Positions 11,863 through 23,768 of a stretch of DNA of 64,000 bases are shown in pieces. Numbering within the stretch: position 1 is the stretch's first letter; each line of letters begins with the position of its first letter. The stretch is from NCBI RefSeq assembly GCF_016097555.1, contig NC_054699.1, forward strand, positions 5,406,197 through 5,470,196. Reading direction: 5' to 3'. The stretch comes from Gigantopelta aegis (lineage: Eukaryota > Mollusca > Gastropoda > Neomphalida > Peltospiridae). The position numbers and the translations under genes are program-made. Under the pieces are notes generated by a model. The model was not told where the DNA came from. It saw only the letters and a program-made list of their open reading frames with translations, and searched no databases.

Positions 11863-12685
11863 TAAATGAATTAATGAATGAAGAGCAAACTTTGTGAATT
11901 GATTATTTAATTTAATTAATTTTCCGTGTGCTCAGTTTTTGCCATGGAAACGCTGTGGCGCTAAATGCAAAAACCCCACACAAAAACAGAAGATTAAAAA
12001 AAATCCATATGATCCTGTGCCTGCACCTTAATTGGATTTAAGCATGAAAATAACTATAAATGATATGAAAACACAGAGGTGGATAGGCTCGCCCCCTCCC
12101 CTGCTATCTAGGTTATCAGTTCAGCACAGGGGTTAAAGGTTAGTGACAAATAATGACAACTGGATATTGTTCTGTTAAATACTTGATGTTGACCAGGGGC
12201 CTAATTCACAAAGATCTCTTAGGCTCTGCTAGACAACAAAGCATCCTCTTTGCAAGTCTTTTAGCATTGCACTGTGAGATCGCAAAGTTGCTAGAGCTTA
12301 GTGACTTAGGTCCCTGATACCACTATGTTAGCTGATCCTGTACAAAGTATTATCTATATTTCATTGATGAAATCTTTATTGAATAGTCTTGTATGCATTC
12401 CATCTGATAAACAGTTTGGAAATACAATGTTGAATATTTATCAAGTGTTGTGTTGATTTTTTGTTTTTATTTTTTTTATTATGATTTTTGTTAAATAAAC
12501 AAAAGTGCACTTTTTTAATCATTCAGATTGAAACTGATGTTTTATGAGTATACAACATTATAAATTTACCTAAATGGCGCCATATTCATTGTAAAAGGTC
12601 ACTCCATTGTGAGGTACAAGTGTATACATGTAAGGGTGAAAAATACATGTGTTGTTTTTGTTGAGGTTCCTTGTTTTGTTTAAAG
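11863..12685. other. Intergenic, no gene seen
   Basis: AT-rich. A possible MITE end (aggggcctaattcacaaaga, 12194-12213) and gcaaagttgctagagctta near 12282 were noted, but no paired terminus was resolved. Confidence 0.4.
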
Positions 12686-12689
12686 CAGC

Positions 12690-12988
12690 ATGATCAGCTC
12701 AGTCAGTTGAGCACTTGCCTGTGGTGCTTGCGTCGCAGAATTGAGCCACTTCCGTGGATCCATTCAACTGATTAGGTTTTTTCTTGATCCAGCCTATGCA
12801 ACACAACTGGTCAAAGGCCATGGTATGTGCTTTCCTGTCTGTGGGAAATTGCATATAAATTACTGCTAATGGGAAAATGTAGCGGGTTTGCTCTGATGAC
12901 TACGTGTCAGAATTACCAAATGTTTGACTTCCAATGGCCGATGATTAATTAATCGATGTTCTCTAGTGGTGTCGTTAAACAAAACAAA
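12690..12988 (+). mobile_element. SINE, head C with tail T1
   Basis: The head has ctcagtcagttgagcacttg and a gatccattcaactgatt stretch. It is followed by the common body (caaaggccatggtatgtgct, cctgtctgtggg) and tail ctctagtggtgtcgttaaac. Confidence 0.8.
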
Positions 12989-12989
12989 T

Positions 12990-13095
12990 TTTTATTTTGT
13001 TTAATGACACCGCTAGAGCACATTTATTATTAATTGGCTATTGATAATTTTGATATATAGTCTTAGAGTTAACCTGCTATATTTTCCATGTCTAA
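12990..13095 (-). mobile_element. SINE tail fragment (T1), reversed
   Basis: tttattttgtttaatgacac and cgctagagcaca are the reverse complement of tail T1, placed directly against the preceding forward copy to form a tail-to-tail pair. Confidence 0.65.
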
Positions 13096-13134
13096 CATTT
13101 AATCATTATAATGCCAGAAATTTTAATTGACGGA

Positions 13135-13430
13135 AAGAAAAAAGAAAGAAAGATAGAAATGTTTTATTTAACGACATGCTCAACATTTTATTTACGGTTA
13201 TATGGCGTCAGACATATGGTTTAGGACCACACAGATATTGAGAGAGGAAACCCACTGTCACCACTTCATGGGCTACTCTTTTTTTTAATTAGCAGCAAGG
13301 GATCTTTTATATGCACCATCCCATAGACAGGGTAGTACATACCACAGCCTTTGATATACCAGTCGTGGTGCACTGGCTGGAACAAGAAATAGCCCAATGG
13401 GTCCACCAAGGGACATCAATCCCAGACTGA
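13135..13430 (-). mobile_element. SINE (head A, tail T2), seed of the 58-bp satellite
   Basis: Reversed tail aaatgttttatttaacgaca, body caccatcccatagacagggt, and head sequence up to cccagactgaccgcacatcg. The flank aattgacgga at 13125-13134 recurs at 17166-17175, immediately after the satellite and the SINE 5' end. I read these as the target-site duplication of the SINE, now separated by the amplified array. Confidence 0.8.
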
Positions 13431-16400
13431 CCGCACATCGAGCAAGCACATTACCACTGGTCTACGTCTCACCCCTTGAATTGACGGACCGCACATCGAG
13501 CAAGCACATTACCACTGGTCTACGTCTCACCCCTTGAATTGACGGACCGCACATCGAGCAAGCACATTACCACTGGTCTACGTCTCACCCCTTGAATTGA
13601 CGGACCGCACATCGAGCAAGCACATTACCACTGGTCTACGTCTCACCCCTTGAATTGACGGACCGCACATCGAGCAAGCACATTACCACTGGTCTACGTC
13701 TCACCCCTTGAATTGACTGACCGCACATCGAGCAAGCACATTACCACTGGTCTACGTCTCACCCCTTGAATTGACGGACCGCACATCGAGCAAGCACATT
13801 ACCACTGGTCTACGTCTCACCCCTTGAATTGACGGACCGCACATCGAGCAAGCACATTACCACTGGTCTACGTCTCACCCCTTGAATTGACTGACCGCAC
13901 ATCGAGCAAGCACTCTACGTCTCACCCCTTGAATTGACGGACCGCACATCGAGCAAGCACATTACCACTGGTCTACGTCTCACCCCTTGAATTGACGGAC
14001 CGCACATCGAGCAAGCACATTACCACTGGTCTACGTCTCACCCCTTGAATTGACGGACCGCACATCGAGCAAGCACATTACCACTGGTCTACGTCTCACC
14101 CCTTGAATTGACGGACCGCACATCGAGCAAGCACTGGTCTACGTCTCACCCCTTGAATTGACTGACCGCACATCGAGCAAGCACATTACCACTGGTCTAC
14201 GTCTCACCCCTTGAATTGACTGACCGCACATCGAGCAAGCACATTACCACTGGTCTACGTCTCACCCCTTGAATTGACGGACCGCACATCGAGCAAGCAC
14301 ATTACCACTGGTCTACGTCTCACCCCTTGAATTGACGGACCGCACATCGAGCAAGCACATTACCACTGGTCTACGTCTCACCCCTTGAATTGACTGACCG
14401 CACATCGAGCAAGCACATTACCACTGGTCTACGTCTCACCCCTTGAATTGACGACCGCACATCGAGCACATCGAGCAAGCACATTACCACTGGTCTACGT
14501 CTCACCCCTTGAATTGACGGACCGCACATCGAGCAAGCACATTACCACTGGTCTACGTCTCACCCCTTGAATTGACTGACCGCACATCGAGCAAGCACAT
14601 TACCACTGGTCTACGTCTCACCCCTTGAATTGACGGACCGCACATCGAGCAAGCACATTACCACTGGTCACGTCTCACCCCTTGAATTGACGGACCGCAC
14701 ATCGAGCAAGCACATTACCACTGGTCTACGTCTCACCCCTTGAATTGACTGACCGCACATCGAGCAAGCACATTACCACTGGTCTACGTCCCACCCCTTG
14801 AATTGACGGACCGCACATCGAGCAAGCACATTACCACTGGTCTACGTCTTTGAATTGACGGACCGCACATCGCAAGCACATTACGAGCAAATTGACGGAC
14901 CGCACATTTACCACTGGTCTACGTCTCACCCCTTGAATTGACGGACCGCACATCGAGCAAGCACATTACCACTGGTCTACGTCTCACCCCTTGAATTGAC
15001 GGACCGCACATCGAGCAAGCACATTACCACTGGTCTACGTCTCACCCCTTGAATTGACGGACCGCACATCGAGCAAGCACATTACCACTGGTCTACGTCT
15101 CACCCCTTGAATTGACGGACCGCACATCGAGCAAGCACATTACCACTGGTCTACGTCTCACCCCTTGAATTGACTGACCGCACATCGAGCAAGCACATTA
15201 CCACTGGTCTACGTCTCACCCCTTGAATTGACGGACCGCACATCGAGCAAGCACATTACCACTGGTCTACGTCTCACCCCTTGAATTGACGGACCGCACA
15301 TCGAGCAAGCACATTACCACTGGTCTACGTCTCACCCCTTGAATTGACTGACCGCACATCGAGCAAGCACTGGTCACCCCTTGAATTGACTGACCGCACA
15401 TCGAGCAAGCACATTACCACTGGTCTACGTCTCACCCCTTGAATTGACGGACCGCACATCGAGCAAGCACATTACCACTGGTCTACGTCTCACCCCTTGA
15501 ATTGACTGACCGCACATCGAGCAAGCACATTACCACTGGTCTACGTCTCACCCCTTGAATTGACGGACCGCACATCGAGCAAGCACATTACCACTGGTCT
15601 ACGTCTCACCCCTTGAATTGACGGACCGCACATCGAGCAAGCACTTTACCACTGGTCTACGTCTCACCCCTTGAATTGACTGACCGCACATCGAGCAAGC
15701 ACATTACCACTGGTCTACGTCTCACCCCTTGAATTGACTGACCGCACATCGAGCAAGCACATTACCACTGGTCTACGTCTCACCCCTTGAATTGACTGAC
15801 CGCACATCGAGCAAGCACATTACCACTGGTCTACGTCTCACCCCTTGAATTGACTGACCGCACATCGAGCAAGCACATTACCACTGGTCTACGTCTCACC
15901 CCTTGAATTGACGGACCGCACATCGAGCAAGCACATTACCACTGGTCTACGTCTCACCCCTTGAATTGACTGACCGCACATCGAGCAAGCACATTACCAC
16001 TGGTCTACGTCTCACCCCTTGAATTGGCGGACCGCACATCGAGCAAGCACTGGTCTACGTCTCACCCCTTGAATTGACGGACCGCACATCGAGCAAGCAC
16101 ATTACCACTGGTCTACGTCTCACCCCTTGAATTGACGGACCGCACATCGAGCAAGCACATTACCACTGGTCTACGTCTCACCCCTTGAATTGACGGACCG
16201 CACATCGAGCAAGCACATTACCACTGGTCTACGTCTCACCCCTTGAATTGACTGACCGCACATCGAGCAAGCACATTACCACTGGTCTACGTCTCACCCC
16301 TTGAATTGACGGACCGCACATCGAGCAAGCACTGGTCTACGTCTCACCCCTTGAATTGACGGACCGCACATCGAGCAAGCACATTACCACTGGTCTACGT

Positions 16401-17172
16401 CTCACCCCTTGAATTGACGGACCGCACATCGAGCAAGCACATTACCACTGGTCTACGTCTCACCCCTTGAATTGACGGACCGCACATCGAGCAAGCACAT
16501 TACCACTGGTCTACGTCCCACCCCTTGAATTGACGGACCGCACATCGAGCAAGCACTTTACCACTGGTCTACGTCTCACCCCTTGAATTGACTGACCGCA
16601 CATCGAGCAAGCACATTACCACTGGTCTACGTCTCACCCCTTGAATTGACTGACCGCACATCGAGCAAGCACATTACCACTGGTCTACGTCTCACCCCTT
16701 GAATTGACTGACCGCACATCGAGCAAGCACATTACCACTGGTCTACGTCTCACCCCATGAATTGACTGACCGCACATCGAGCAAGCACATTACCACTGGT
16801 CTACGTCTCACCCCTTGAATTGACGGACCGCACATCGAGCAAGCACATTACCACTGGTCTACGTCTCACCCCTTGAATTGACGGACCGCACATCGAGCAA
16901 GCACATTACCACTGGTCTACGTCTCACCCCTTGAATTGACGGACCGCACATCGAGCAAGCACATTACCACTGGTCTACGTCTCACCCCTTGAATTGACTG
17001 ACCGCACATCGAGCAAGCACATTACCACTGGTCTACGTCTCACCCCTTGAATTGACGGACCGCACATCGAGCAAGCACATTACCACTGGTCTACGTCTCA
17101 CCCCTTGAATTGACTGACCGCACATCGAGCAAGCACATTACCACTGGTCTACGTCTCACCCCTTGAATTGAC
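13428..17172. repeat. 58-bp satellite array, about 64 units
   Basis: The unit is 51 bp of SINE 5' head in reverse orientation (starting tgaccgcacatcgagcaag and ending tctcaccccttg) plus aattgac from the target-site duplication. Two main variants differ at one base (gactgacc versus gacggacc) and are interspersed. Shorter units with internal deletions occur near 13910, 14130, 15370, 16050 and 16330, and a disordered patch lies at 14848-14910. Each unit carries, on the minus strand, a Pol III A-box-like TAGACCAGTGG but not the B box. Confidence 0.97.
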
Positions 17173-17245
17173 GGAGCCATAAAAATATAAATGGTGATTT
17201 CATCTCAATTTCCTCATCTAAAAGCTCCTATCTTTCAACTGCAGG

Positions 17246-17522
17246 GAGCAGAATGTAGCCAGTGGTAAAATGCTCACCTCATGTGCGGCCAGTCTAGGAT
17301 CGATTCCTGTTGGTGGACCCATTGAGCTATTTCTCGTTTCAGCCAGTGCACCAATACTGGTATATCAAAGGCTGTGGCATGTGCTATAAAAGATCCTTTG
17401 CTATTAATAGAAAAATGTAGCGGGTTTCCACTCTAAGACTATTTCAGAATGAAATGTTTGACATCCAGTAGCCAATGATTAATACATCAATGTGCTCTAG
17501 TGGTGTCATTAAACAAAACAAA
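17246..17522 (+). mobile_element. SINE, head A with tail T1
   Basis: gaatgtagccagtggtaaaa and gatcgattcctgttggtgga in the head, a shortened body (tataaaagatcctttgctat), and tail gtgctctagtggtgtcatta. Confidence 0.8.
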
Positions 17523-17717
17523 CGTTAACGTGTCATCAACTGCAGTGCTCAGTGTTCAGTGGCCACTTCTAGAAGTGTTGGGTAGTTCTAGTGACCTGAA
17601 ACCACATACTACAGTATTAGAATAATTGCATACAACCAGAGTTACCTAGTAGCATAATTATAAAATGTTAAAGCCTAGCACGTGTGAAGGAAGGTGACAA
17701 AAAATGTGTGTGTGCAG

Positions 17718-17733
17718 GGGGGGGGGGGGGACA

Positions 17734-17777
<44 letters not shown>

Positions 17778-17853
17778 CACATGAATAAGATATAAAAACC
17801 ATCGCGCTATAAAGTGGGGGTATGTACCCCCTGCCCCCCCCCCCCCCCCCCCC
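17718..17853. repeat. G-run, (GT)n, (TA)n and C-run cluster
   Basis: A G-run at about 17718-17730, (TG)n/(TA)n at 17734-17777 and a C-run at about 17835-17853 occur within 140 bp. Confidence 0.85.
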
Positions 17854-18094
17854 ATCCAGCTTCCTACGCCAGTGCCTAGACTATGGACATTAGAGAGCCC
17901 TCAGTTTGCTGCTATTGCATCATGTTTCAGACCAACAGAACATATTTAATGACGAAATTTACATATTAAATACATTTCAAATATCAGTGTCTGTAAGTAC
18001 AAGTGTTTAATTTCTGATCACCTAAATGTTTCTAGAGGCCGAGACTAAATTTTAGGGCCCAATAATTTTGTATGTATGGAAAAAGAAAATGTAT

Positions 18095-18115
18095 ACATAC
18101 ACATACACATACACG

Positions 18116-18172
<57 letters not shown>

Positions 18173-18215
18173 GTATGTGTATATATGTGTATATGTATAT
18201 ATGTGTATATATATA
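18095..18215. repeat. (TATATG)n/(TATACA)n microsatellite
   Basis: Alternating tacaca and tatgta repeats run directly into the left end of the Tc1 element. Confidence 0.9.
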
Positions 18216-19792
18216 CTGAACAAAATAAGAAACTTCCGCTAACTTTGCTTGAACATAACTTGATGAAAACAAACCGGGGGAATAATTGTTATATATGCGT
18301 TTAAAGAGTGTTCCATGATGCATCGTTTGGTGCAAAAATCATGGCCATAGGTTAACAGAAACTGGGAGAAATTTTGACCAAGTGTGGTAAGGGTTAATAA
18401 CGGGTATGACCACCTCTTGAATTGACCACTTTTTTTTTAAAGATTTATTGCCCCCAGAACATAGGCAGTGAACAGGTTGGGGAGACGTGGTCACTGGCAG
18501 GCGCATAGAATTGACTAAAGTGTTGATTTCTGCCTGTGGAATATTATTCCATTCCTGAATGAGCGTTTGACGAAGTTCGTTGACGTTAGCGGGTGGACTG
18601 GGACGACGCCTCAATCGTCTGTCCAGACTATCCCAGACATGCTCGATGGGGTTGAGATCAGGACTTTTAGCGGGCCAGTCATCAATGAAATCAATGTTAT
18701 TTGTCCTAAGAAAATTTACAGTGTCTCTAGCTGTATGAGAGGTGGCATTATCATGCTGAAAAATCGAGATGTTGGCGTTGTTAAGGAACAGAGGAATGAC
18801 GTGATGAGCGAGAATGTCATCGCGGTAACGTTGAGCATTTAAATTGCCATCAATGACGACTAGTGGTGAACGATAACCATGGGCAATGGCTGCCCAAACC
18901 ATGACACAACCCCCACCCACGAAACGATCTCGTTCAAGAACACAACAGTCAGCATAGCGTTCATTTCTCCTACGGTAGACGCGCACCCTGCCATCACCAC
19001 GTTGTAAAGAAAATCTGGATTCATCCGAAAAAAGAACGGTATTCCAGCGTCGCCGTATCCAACGAGTGTGTACACGTACCCAATTAAGACGATTTAGACG
19101 ATGACGTTGCGTTAAAACGCATCCGACGTAAGGACGTCGTGCATGTAAACCGTTCTCCCGCAGACGATTACGAACAGTTTGCCCACTGATTCGGTTATTA
19201 TGAAGCCCAGGTGTGTTAGCAGCAGTAGCAGTGGCAGTTTGCAATCGATTGCGCAAATGCGTGTTCATGATATAGCGGTCTTGACCACGCGTTGTAACAC
19301 GCGGACGTCCACGACGTGGCAAGTCGTTGGTGCTTCCTGTCGTTCGAAATCTTACGCGAAGATTTCGTATCGCTCGACTAGAACTCCCAACATGCCTTGC
19401 AACGTCTTCTGTCGACATGCCAGCATCAAGCATGCCAATCGCCCGTTCGCGTAAATTATTGGGTATTCTTGGCATACTAAAAATGCTACAATGTAAAAAA
19501 CGTTAATTTTTTTAACAAATTTTGAAGCGTTTTCGTTCAGTTGACAACAATGTCAGTAAGACAAGTAAAACAAATTGACCGAATACTACACGGGACATGT
19601 CGAACCATGCATGCACGTGCACATTGAATTTCACGTTGTCGACGATTAACAGTGCAAAAATAATCGATAAAATTCATGAATCCTGATAATACAGCTCAAG
19701 GCTAATACTACCTATATAATTTCATTACACAATGAATTCTTTAACACAACAAATACTATATGTAGAAATCGGAAGTTTCTTTTTTTGTTCAG
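18216..19792 (-). mobile_element. Tc1-family DNA transposon
   Basis: The left end CTGAACAAAATAAGAAACTT is matched by the reverse complement of the right end, CTGAACAAAAAAAGAAACTT, followed on both by CCG. The dinucleotide TA lies outside each end (18214-18215 and 19793-19794). The 1577-bp element carries one transposase gene on the minus strand and sits inside a TA-rich microsatellite that continues on both sides. Confidence 0.93.
18339..19475 (-). CDS. Tc1-family transposase
   Basis: An uninterrupted 378-codon gene with ATG at 19475, inside terminal inverted repeats at 18216 and 19792. It would cut and paste its own element at TA dinucleotides in the nucleus. The N-terminus has two helix-turn-helix regions (about residues 5-45 and 70-110) joined by a RRGRPR motif (55-59). 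The catalytic triad is visible as D151 in LFSDESRF, D242 in FQHDNATSH and E278 in SPDLNPIEHVWD. By my count 35 residues separate D242 and E278, so it is of DD35E rather than the usual DD34E spacing. Residues after about 325 do not look like the usual short Tc1 C-terminus and contain a lysine run encoded by a homopolymer. The end of the frame may therefore be shifted or read into non-coding element sequence. Confidence 0.93.
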   Translation of the reverse strand: MPRIPNNLRERAIGMLDAGMSTEDVARHVGSSSRAIRNLRVRFRTTGSTNDLPRRGRPRVTTRGQDRYIMNTHLRNRLQTATATAANTPGLHNNRISGQTVRNRLRENGLHARRPYVGCVLTQRHRLNRLNWVRVHTRWIRRRWNTVLFSDESRFSLQRGDGRVRVYRRRNERYADCCVLERDRFVGGGCVMVWAAIAHGYRSPLVVIDGNLNAQRYRDDILAHHVIPLFLNNANISIFQHDNATSHTARDTVNFLRTNNIDFIDDWPAKSPDLNPIEHVWDSLDRRLRRRPSPPANVNELRQTLIQEWNNIPQAEINTLVNSMRLPVTTSPQPVHCLCSGGNKSLKKKWSIQEVVIPVINPYHTWSKFLPVSVNLWP

Positions 19793-20029
<237 letters not shown>

Positions 20030-20438
20030 CCATTAGGAAGTTAGTGTATTTTGTAAAATGCTATGTTAGAAACATCTTACAATGGCAACAAACCCATGAC
20101 AGTCCCTTTAATAAAACCTTTGCTTATACATGCAAATCCAGGGCTCGAACTTAACGACGCACCGACAGCAATTGCCGTCCTTGAGATATAAATTGCCGTA
20201 GGTAGTGAGCATAACCGATGGCACTTTTGTGCCACTGGTGAAGCTCCAAATCAATGGCAAAATGTATACACATTATCTGCCAGTATTTAACATTTTCACA
20301 TTTGAAATATGTCTACATACACCAAAATAACCTTTCAGTCAGGTTTATTTGCTGCAAATGTCAATTTTTAAAAATTGCCATCATTGAGCTCTTTCACCCA
20401 TGGCAATTCTTTTACAAACTGCTGAGGGACACAGATTC
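20030..20438. other. Intergenic, no gene seen
   Basis: AT-rich sequence between the TA tract and the next MITE. Nothing recognised. Confidence 0.4.
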
Positions 20439-20442
20439 TTAA

Positions 20443-20805
20443 AGACACGGACCCTAGTTTTAACCTTTGAAAAATAGACACTAAGTTTAGTTAATTTACA
20501 AACCTGTAACTCATTTGGATAAAGGTACAATACAGTGAAAGAAGAGTCTGTGACCGTTAAAACTGGAAATATCCTTAAAAATAGACTAGAACTTGAATCA
20601 ATAAACCGCTACCTCTCAGACGCACGTGAGTTTTTAAAAATATGACAAATGAATTATTTTGGTATTAGAAACACCAGGATGACCAGAAACACTTGAAATG
20701 GATACTCTAAAGAATAAAATATAAGTAATGTTTGATTTCAGTGATCATAAACGGCTCTAATAGTGAAAACCATGTTGTAGTGTTTAAAAACTAGGGTCTG
20801 TCCCT
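20443..20805. mobile_element. TTAA-flanked MITE, family 1
   Basis: TTAA|AGACACGGACCCTAGTTTTA on the left; right end, reverse-complemented, TTAA|AGGGACAGACCCTAGTTTTT. Target TTAA is at 20439-20442 and 20806-20809. Same family as 6617-6993. Confidence 0.8.
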
Positions 20806-20842
20806 TTAAGTTCAAGCTGTGCAAAAAGCATATAATTAGACT

Positions 20843-21152
20843 CAGGGGGTGGAATGTATCCCAATGTAAAGCGATCGCGTATTACGCCATCAGTTTAAGA
20901 TTGATCGATATCCGTCGGTGGCCCATTGGGCTATTTCTCATTCCAGCCAGTCCACAACGACTGGTATATCAAAGGCCATGGTATGTGCTATCCTGTCTGT
21001 GGGATGGTGCATATAAAAGATCCTTTGCTACTAATAGAAAAAATGTTGTGGGTTTCCCCTCTAAGACTATATGGCAGAATTACCAAATGTTTGACGTCCA
21101 ATAGCCGATGATAAATAAAGCAATGTGCTCTTGTGGTGTCATTAAACAGAAC
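20843..21152 (+). mobile_element. SINE, head A with tail T1
   Basis: Head ggggtggaatgtatcccaat, B-box-like agattgatcgat, body gactggtatatcaaaggcca and gtgcatataaaagatccttt, tail gtgctcttgtggtgtcatta. Confidence 0.8.
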
Positions 21153-21707
21153 AATATTTTTTTCTTCTGTAGTCTGACTTGGATAAAGTTTTATAAGCAC
21201 TGTCCGTAAAGTAAAAAAAACCCCTGTACTTCCTCCATTCCCTTTGATGCCTGGCCATGACATGCATGTCTACGTGACATCAAACAACGCATCCAGTGAT
21301 GTTCATTTTTCACATGCTGTGGTTACCAGTGTAAATTGTCTGTTAGATGTAATAACTAATATCTTTGGCATGCATGTGAAGAAGCACAGAAAAAAAAGCC
21401 CACAAAAAAAATTCACAAAACCATTAGAACTATGGGCAAATTTGAATGTAATTTTCGCATTCTTAACAAACATCATATCAGGTTTCAAAACATAATGTAT
21501 CAACACCTGGCCGTCAGCCAATATAAATATATAAATACTTTTTACACAATGTATACGAGTCTAATAATACAAATAACATATCTTGAGAAGAAAAATCCCA
21601 GCCATTACAGTCATCCCTGCATCGTGTTATGAAGTTCACATCACACAGTTCAAGGCCCCACTCCAGGCTTTGTAGTGTTGTTACTTCTTGTTGCATCTTA
21701 ATGTAGT

Positions 21708-21955
21708 CCATCGGTGGCCCATTGGGGCTATTTCTTGTTCCAGTCAGTGCACCACGACTGGTAAATCAAAGGCAGTGGTATGTGCTATCCTGCCTGTGGG
21801 AAAGTGCACATAAAAGATCCCTTGCTGTTTTAGGAAAAATGTAGCGAGTTTCCTCTGATGACTATATGTCGAAATTACCAAATATTTGAGATTCTGTAGC
21901 CGATGATTAAAGAATCGATGTGCTCTAGTGGTGTCAAAGAAACCACACCAAACTT
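21708..21955 (+). mobile_element. 5'-truncated SINE (tail T1)
   Basis: Body gcaccacgactggtaaatca to tail gtgctctagtggtgtcaaag. The orthologous copy in unit B is at about 37975-38212. Confidence 0.7.
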
Positions 21956-21984
21956 AAATATAGTCCGGTTTAGGGAATGGTTCT

Positions 21985-22234
21985 TCAGTGAACCAGGATC
22001 AATTCCCATAGCCCATTGGGCTATTTCTTGTTCCAGCCAGTGCACCATGACAGGTACATGTATATCAAAGACCGTGGTACATGTATGTGCGATCTTGTCT
22101 GTGGAATTTGCTACTAATGGAAACATGTACCAGGTTTTTTCTCTCTATATGTCAAAATGACCAAATGTTTGAAATTCAATAGCTGATGATTAATTAATCA
22201 ATGTGCTCTAGTGATGTCGTTAAACAAAACACAT
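21985..22234 (+). mobile_element. 5'-truncated SINE (tail T1)
   Basis: Begins in the head at gaaccaggatcaattccc and runs through the body to gtgctctagtgatgtcgtta. The unit B counterpart is at 38240-38490. Confidence 0.7.
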
Positions 22235-22239
22235 TTTAA

Positions 22240-22585
22240 AGGCATATACCCTAGTTTTAACCCGTAAAAAATGAACACTAAGTTTAGTTAATTTACAAAC
22301 ATGTAACTCATTTGGATAATGTTTCAATAGAGTGAAAGAAGAGTGTGATGTTAAAACAGGAAATATCCTTAAAAATAAACAAAACTCTAATCAATAAAAC
22401 CGCTACTTCTCAGACGCACATGCGTTTTTAAAAATATGAAAAATGCTATTTCTTGGTACTACAAACACCAGGATGACCAGAAACACTCCAGATGTACGGA
22501 AATGGGTAATCTAAACAATAAAATGTAAGTAATGTTTGATTTCAGTTATCATAAACGGCTCTAACAGTGAACTTTTTTAACTCTT
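22240..22585. mobile_element. Truncated TTAA MITE, family 1, unit A only
   Basis: Starts TTAA|AGGCATATACCCTAGTTTTA and matches 20443-20805 internally (gtaactcatttggataa, caggatgaccagaaacact). The right terminal repeat is missing. Unit B reads directly from the SINE tail into ctttgactttcttcattg, so the element is absent there. Confidence 0.7.
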
Positions 22586-22689
22586 TAACTTTCTTCAATG
22601 AAAAAAATATATATAAAATACCAAAATGCTTTGTCAAATCTTTCTTTGATGATTACAACTAGTTTGACCTCTGTAGTATTTAAATAGTA

Positions 22690-22790
22690 GTAACCCATTT
22701 AACTGGTTTGCAAAAACGTTTTATTGGATGTCAAACATTTGGTAATTCTTTATATAATACAGTCTAAGAAAGGAAAGCCAGTATATTTGT
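22690..22790 (-). mobile_element. SINE body fragment, reversed
   Basis: ttattggatgtcaaacattt and tacagtctaagaaaggaaa are reversed body and tail motifs. The unit B counterpart is at about 38640-38710. Confidence 0.5.
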
Positions 22791-22838
22791 TCCTTTTATT
22801 TCAACTTATTTTCGTGCTTATATCCAATTATGGTTTAA

Positions 22839-23427
22839 AGGCATACTGTCACAGATTTAAGGACCTTATTTCTCTGAAAATGGATAATAAATAGAAATTA
22901 CATTAACTGTTAGAAACCAAATCTAGCTATTGCATCACCGTAACCAGGCCCATACGAAGTTGCTAGGGGGGGTGGGGGTCCGGGGGCATGCCCCCCCCCC
23001 CCCCACCCGAATTTTTTTTAAATCTGGAATGCAGGAGATGCATTTTCCTGCATTCTGGGAAGTAAATTTGAAATGTTTCTTTGCCTCAAAATATGCCAAA
23101 TGACTTTTTTTCTTCTTTTTTTTTTACACATCCACAGACGGACCTCGGCAGACTATGGGGGGTGCGTAAGCACCCCCCTGCGTACAGGCCTGTTAACTGA
23201 ACCATGATGGAGTGAAATCCATGTCAACTCTCTCGGCAATTTTAGTTTTTGAATTATGGACCATTGCCATAATTCAATTATTTTTTACAAAATATCGTTA
23301 ATAAATGGAGTATGGTGGTTATAAAGATGGTTGAATAAAGTACATTTAAGGACAAATCAAATTATTTTTGCTCAGTTAATACTTTGTTAGACCATTAAAT
23401 AGGTCAGTGGTCTGTGACAGTATGCCT
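22839..23427. mobile_element. TTAA-flanked MITE, family 2, unit A only
   Basis: Ends TTAA|AGGCATACTGTCACAGA and TCTGTGACAGTATGCCT|TTAA are exact inverted repeats. The element interrupts a T3-tailed SINE that is continuous in unit B (38755-38775), giving a clean empty site. A nested repeat with G- and C-runs lies at about 22943-23190 (caggcccatacg ... tacaggcctg). Confidence 0.85.
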
Positions 23428-23545
23428 TTAAGCACACTGTCCTTGGCACACACACTCAGCTATCTGGGCTGTCTGTCCAGGACAGTGGGTTAGTTTAGTG
23501 GTTAGTGAGACAGAAGAGGGTGTGAAGGTCTTAACCAGGCCTGTG
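23428..23545 (-). mobile_element. SINE with tail T3, remainder, reversed
   Basis: gcacactgtccttggcacac and ggctgtctgtccaggacag continue the reversed SINE begun at about 22797-22838, split by the TTAA MITE. Intact homologue at 38730-38970. Confidence 0.65.
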
Positions 23546-23686
23546 TATTTTTCAGTTAGTGGGTGTGGGTAATTTTTAGCATGCTTCCAATCAGAGAACT
23601 GTTCAAGCTCGCCTGTCATGGGCACAACCTCTGACTTCGCCAGAAACTTCTGTCCAAGAGTGTTTTTTCCATTAGTAGCAAGGGAT

Positions 23687-23688
<2 letters not shown>

Positions 23689-23764
<76 letters not shown>
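23689..23764. repeat. (TA)n microsatellite
   Basis: About 75 bp of TA replaces the reversed SINE body sequence expected from unit B. Confidence 0.95.

Positions 23765-23768
<4 letters not shown>

Noticed and set aside
13428..17172. CRISPR-like regular array
   Set aside because: No alternating unique spacers: the whole 58-bp unit repeats, it derives from a SINE head, and the genome is eukaryotic.
18068..18304. Open frames in the tatg/tata repeat left of the Tc1 element
   Set aside because: Microsatellite translation.
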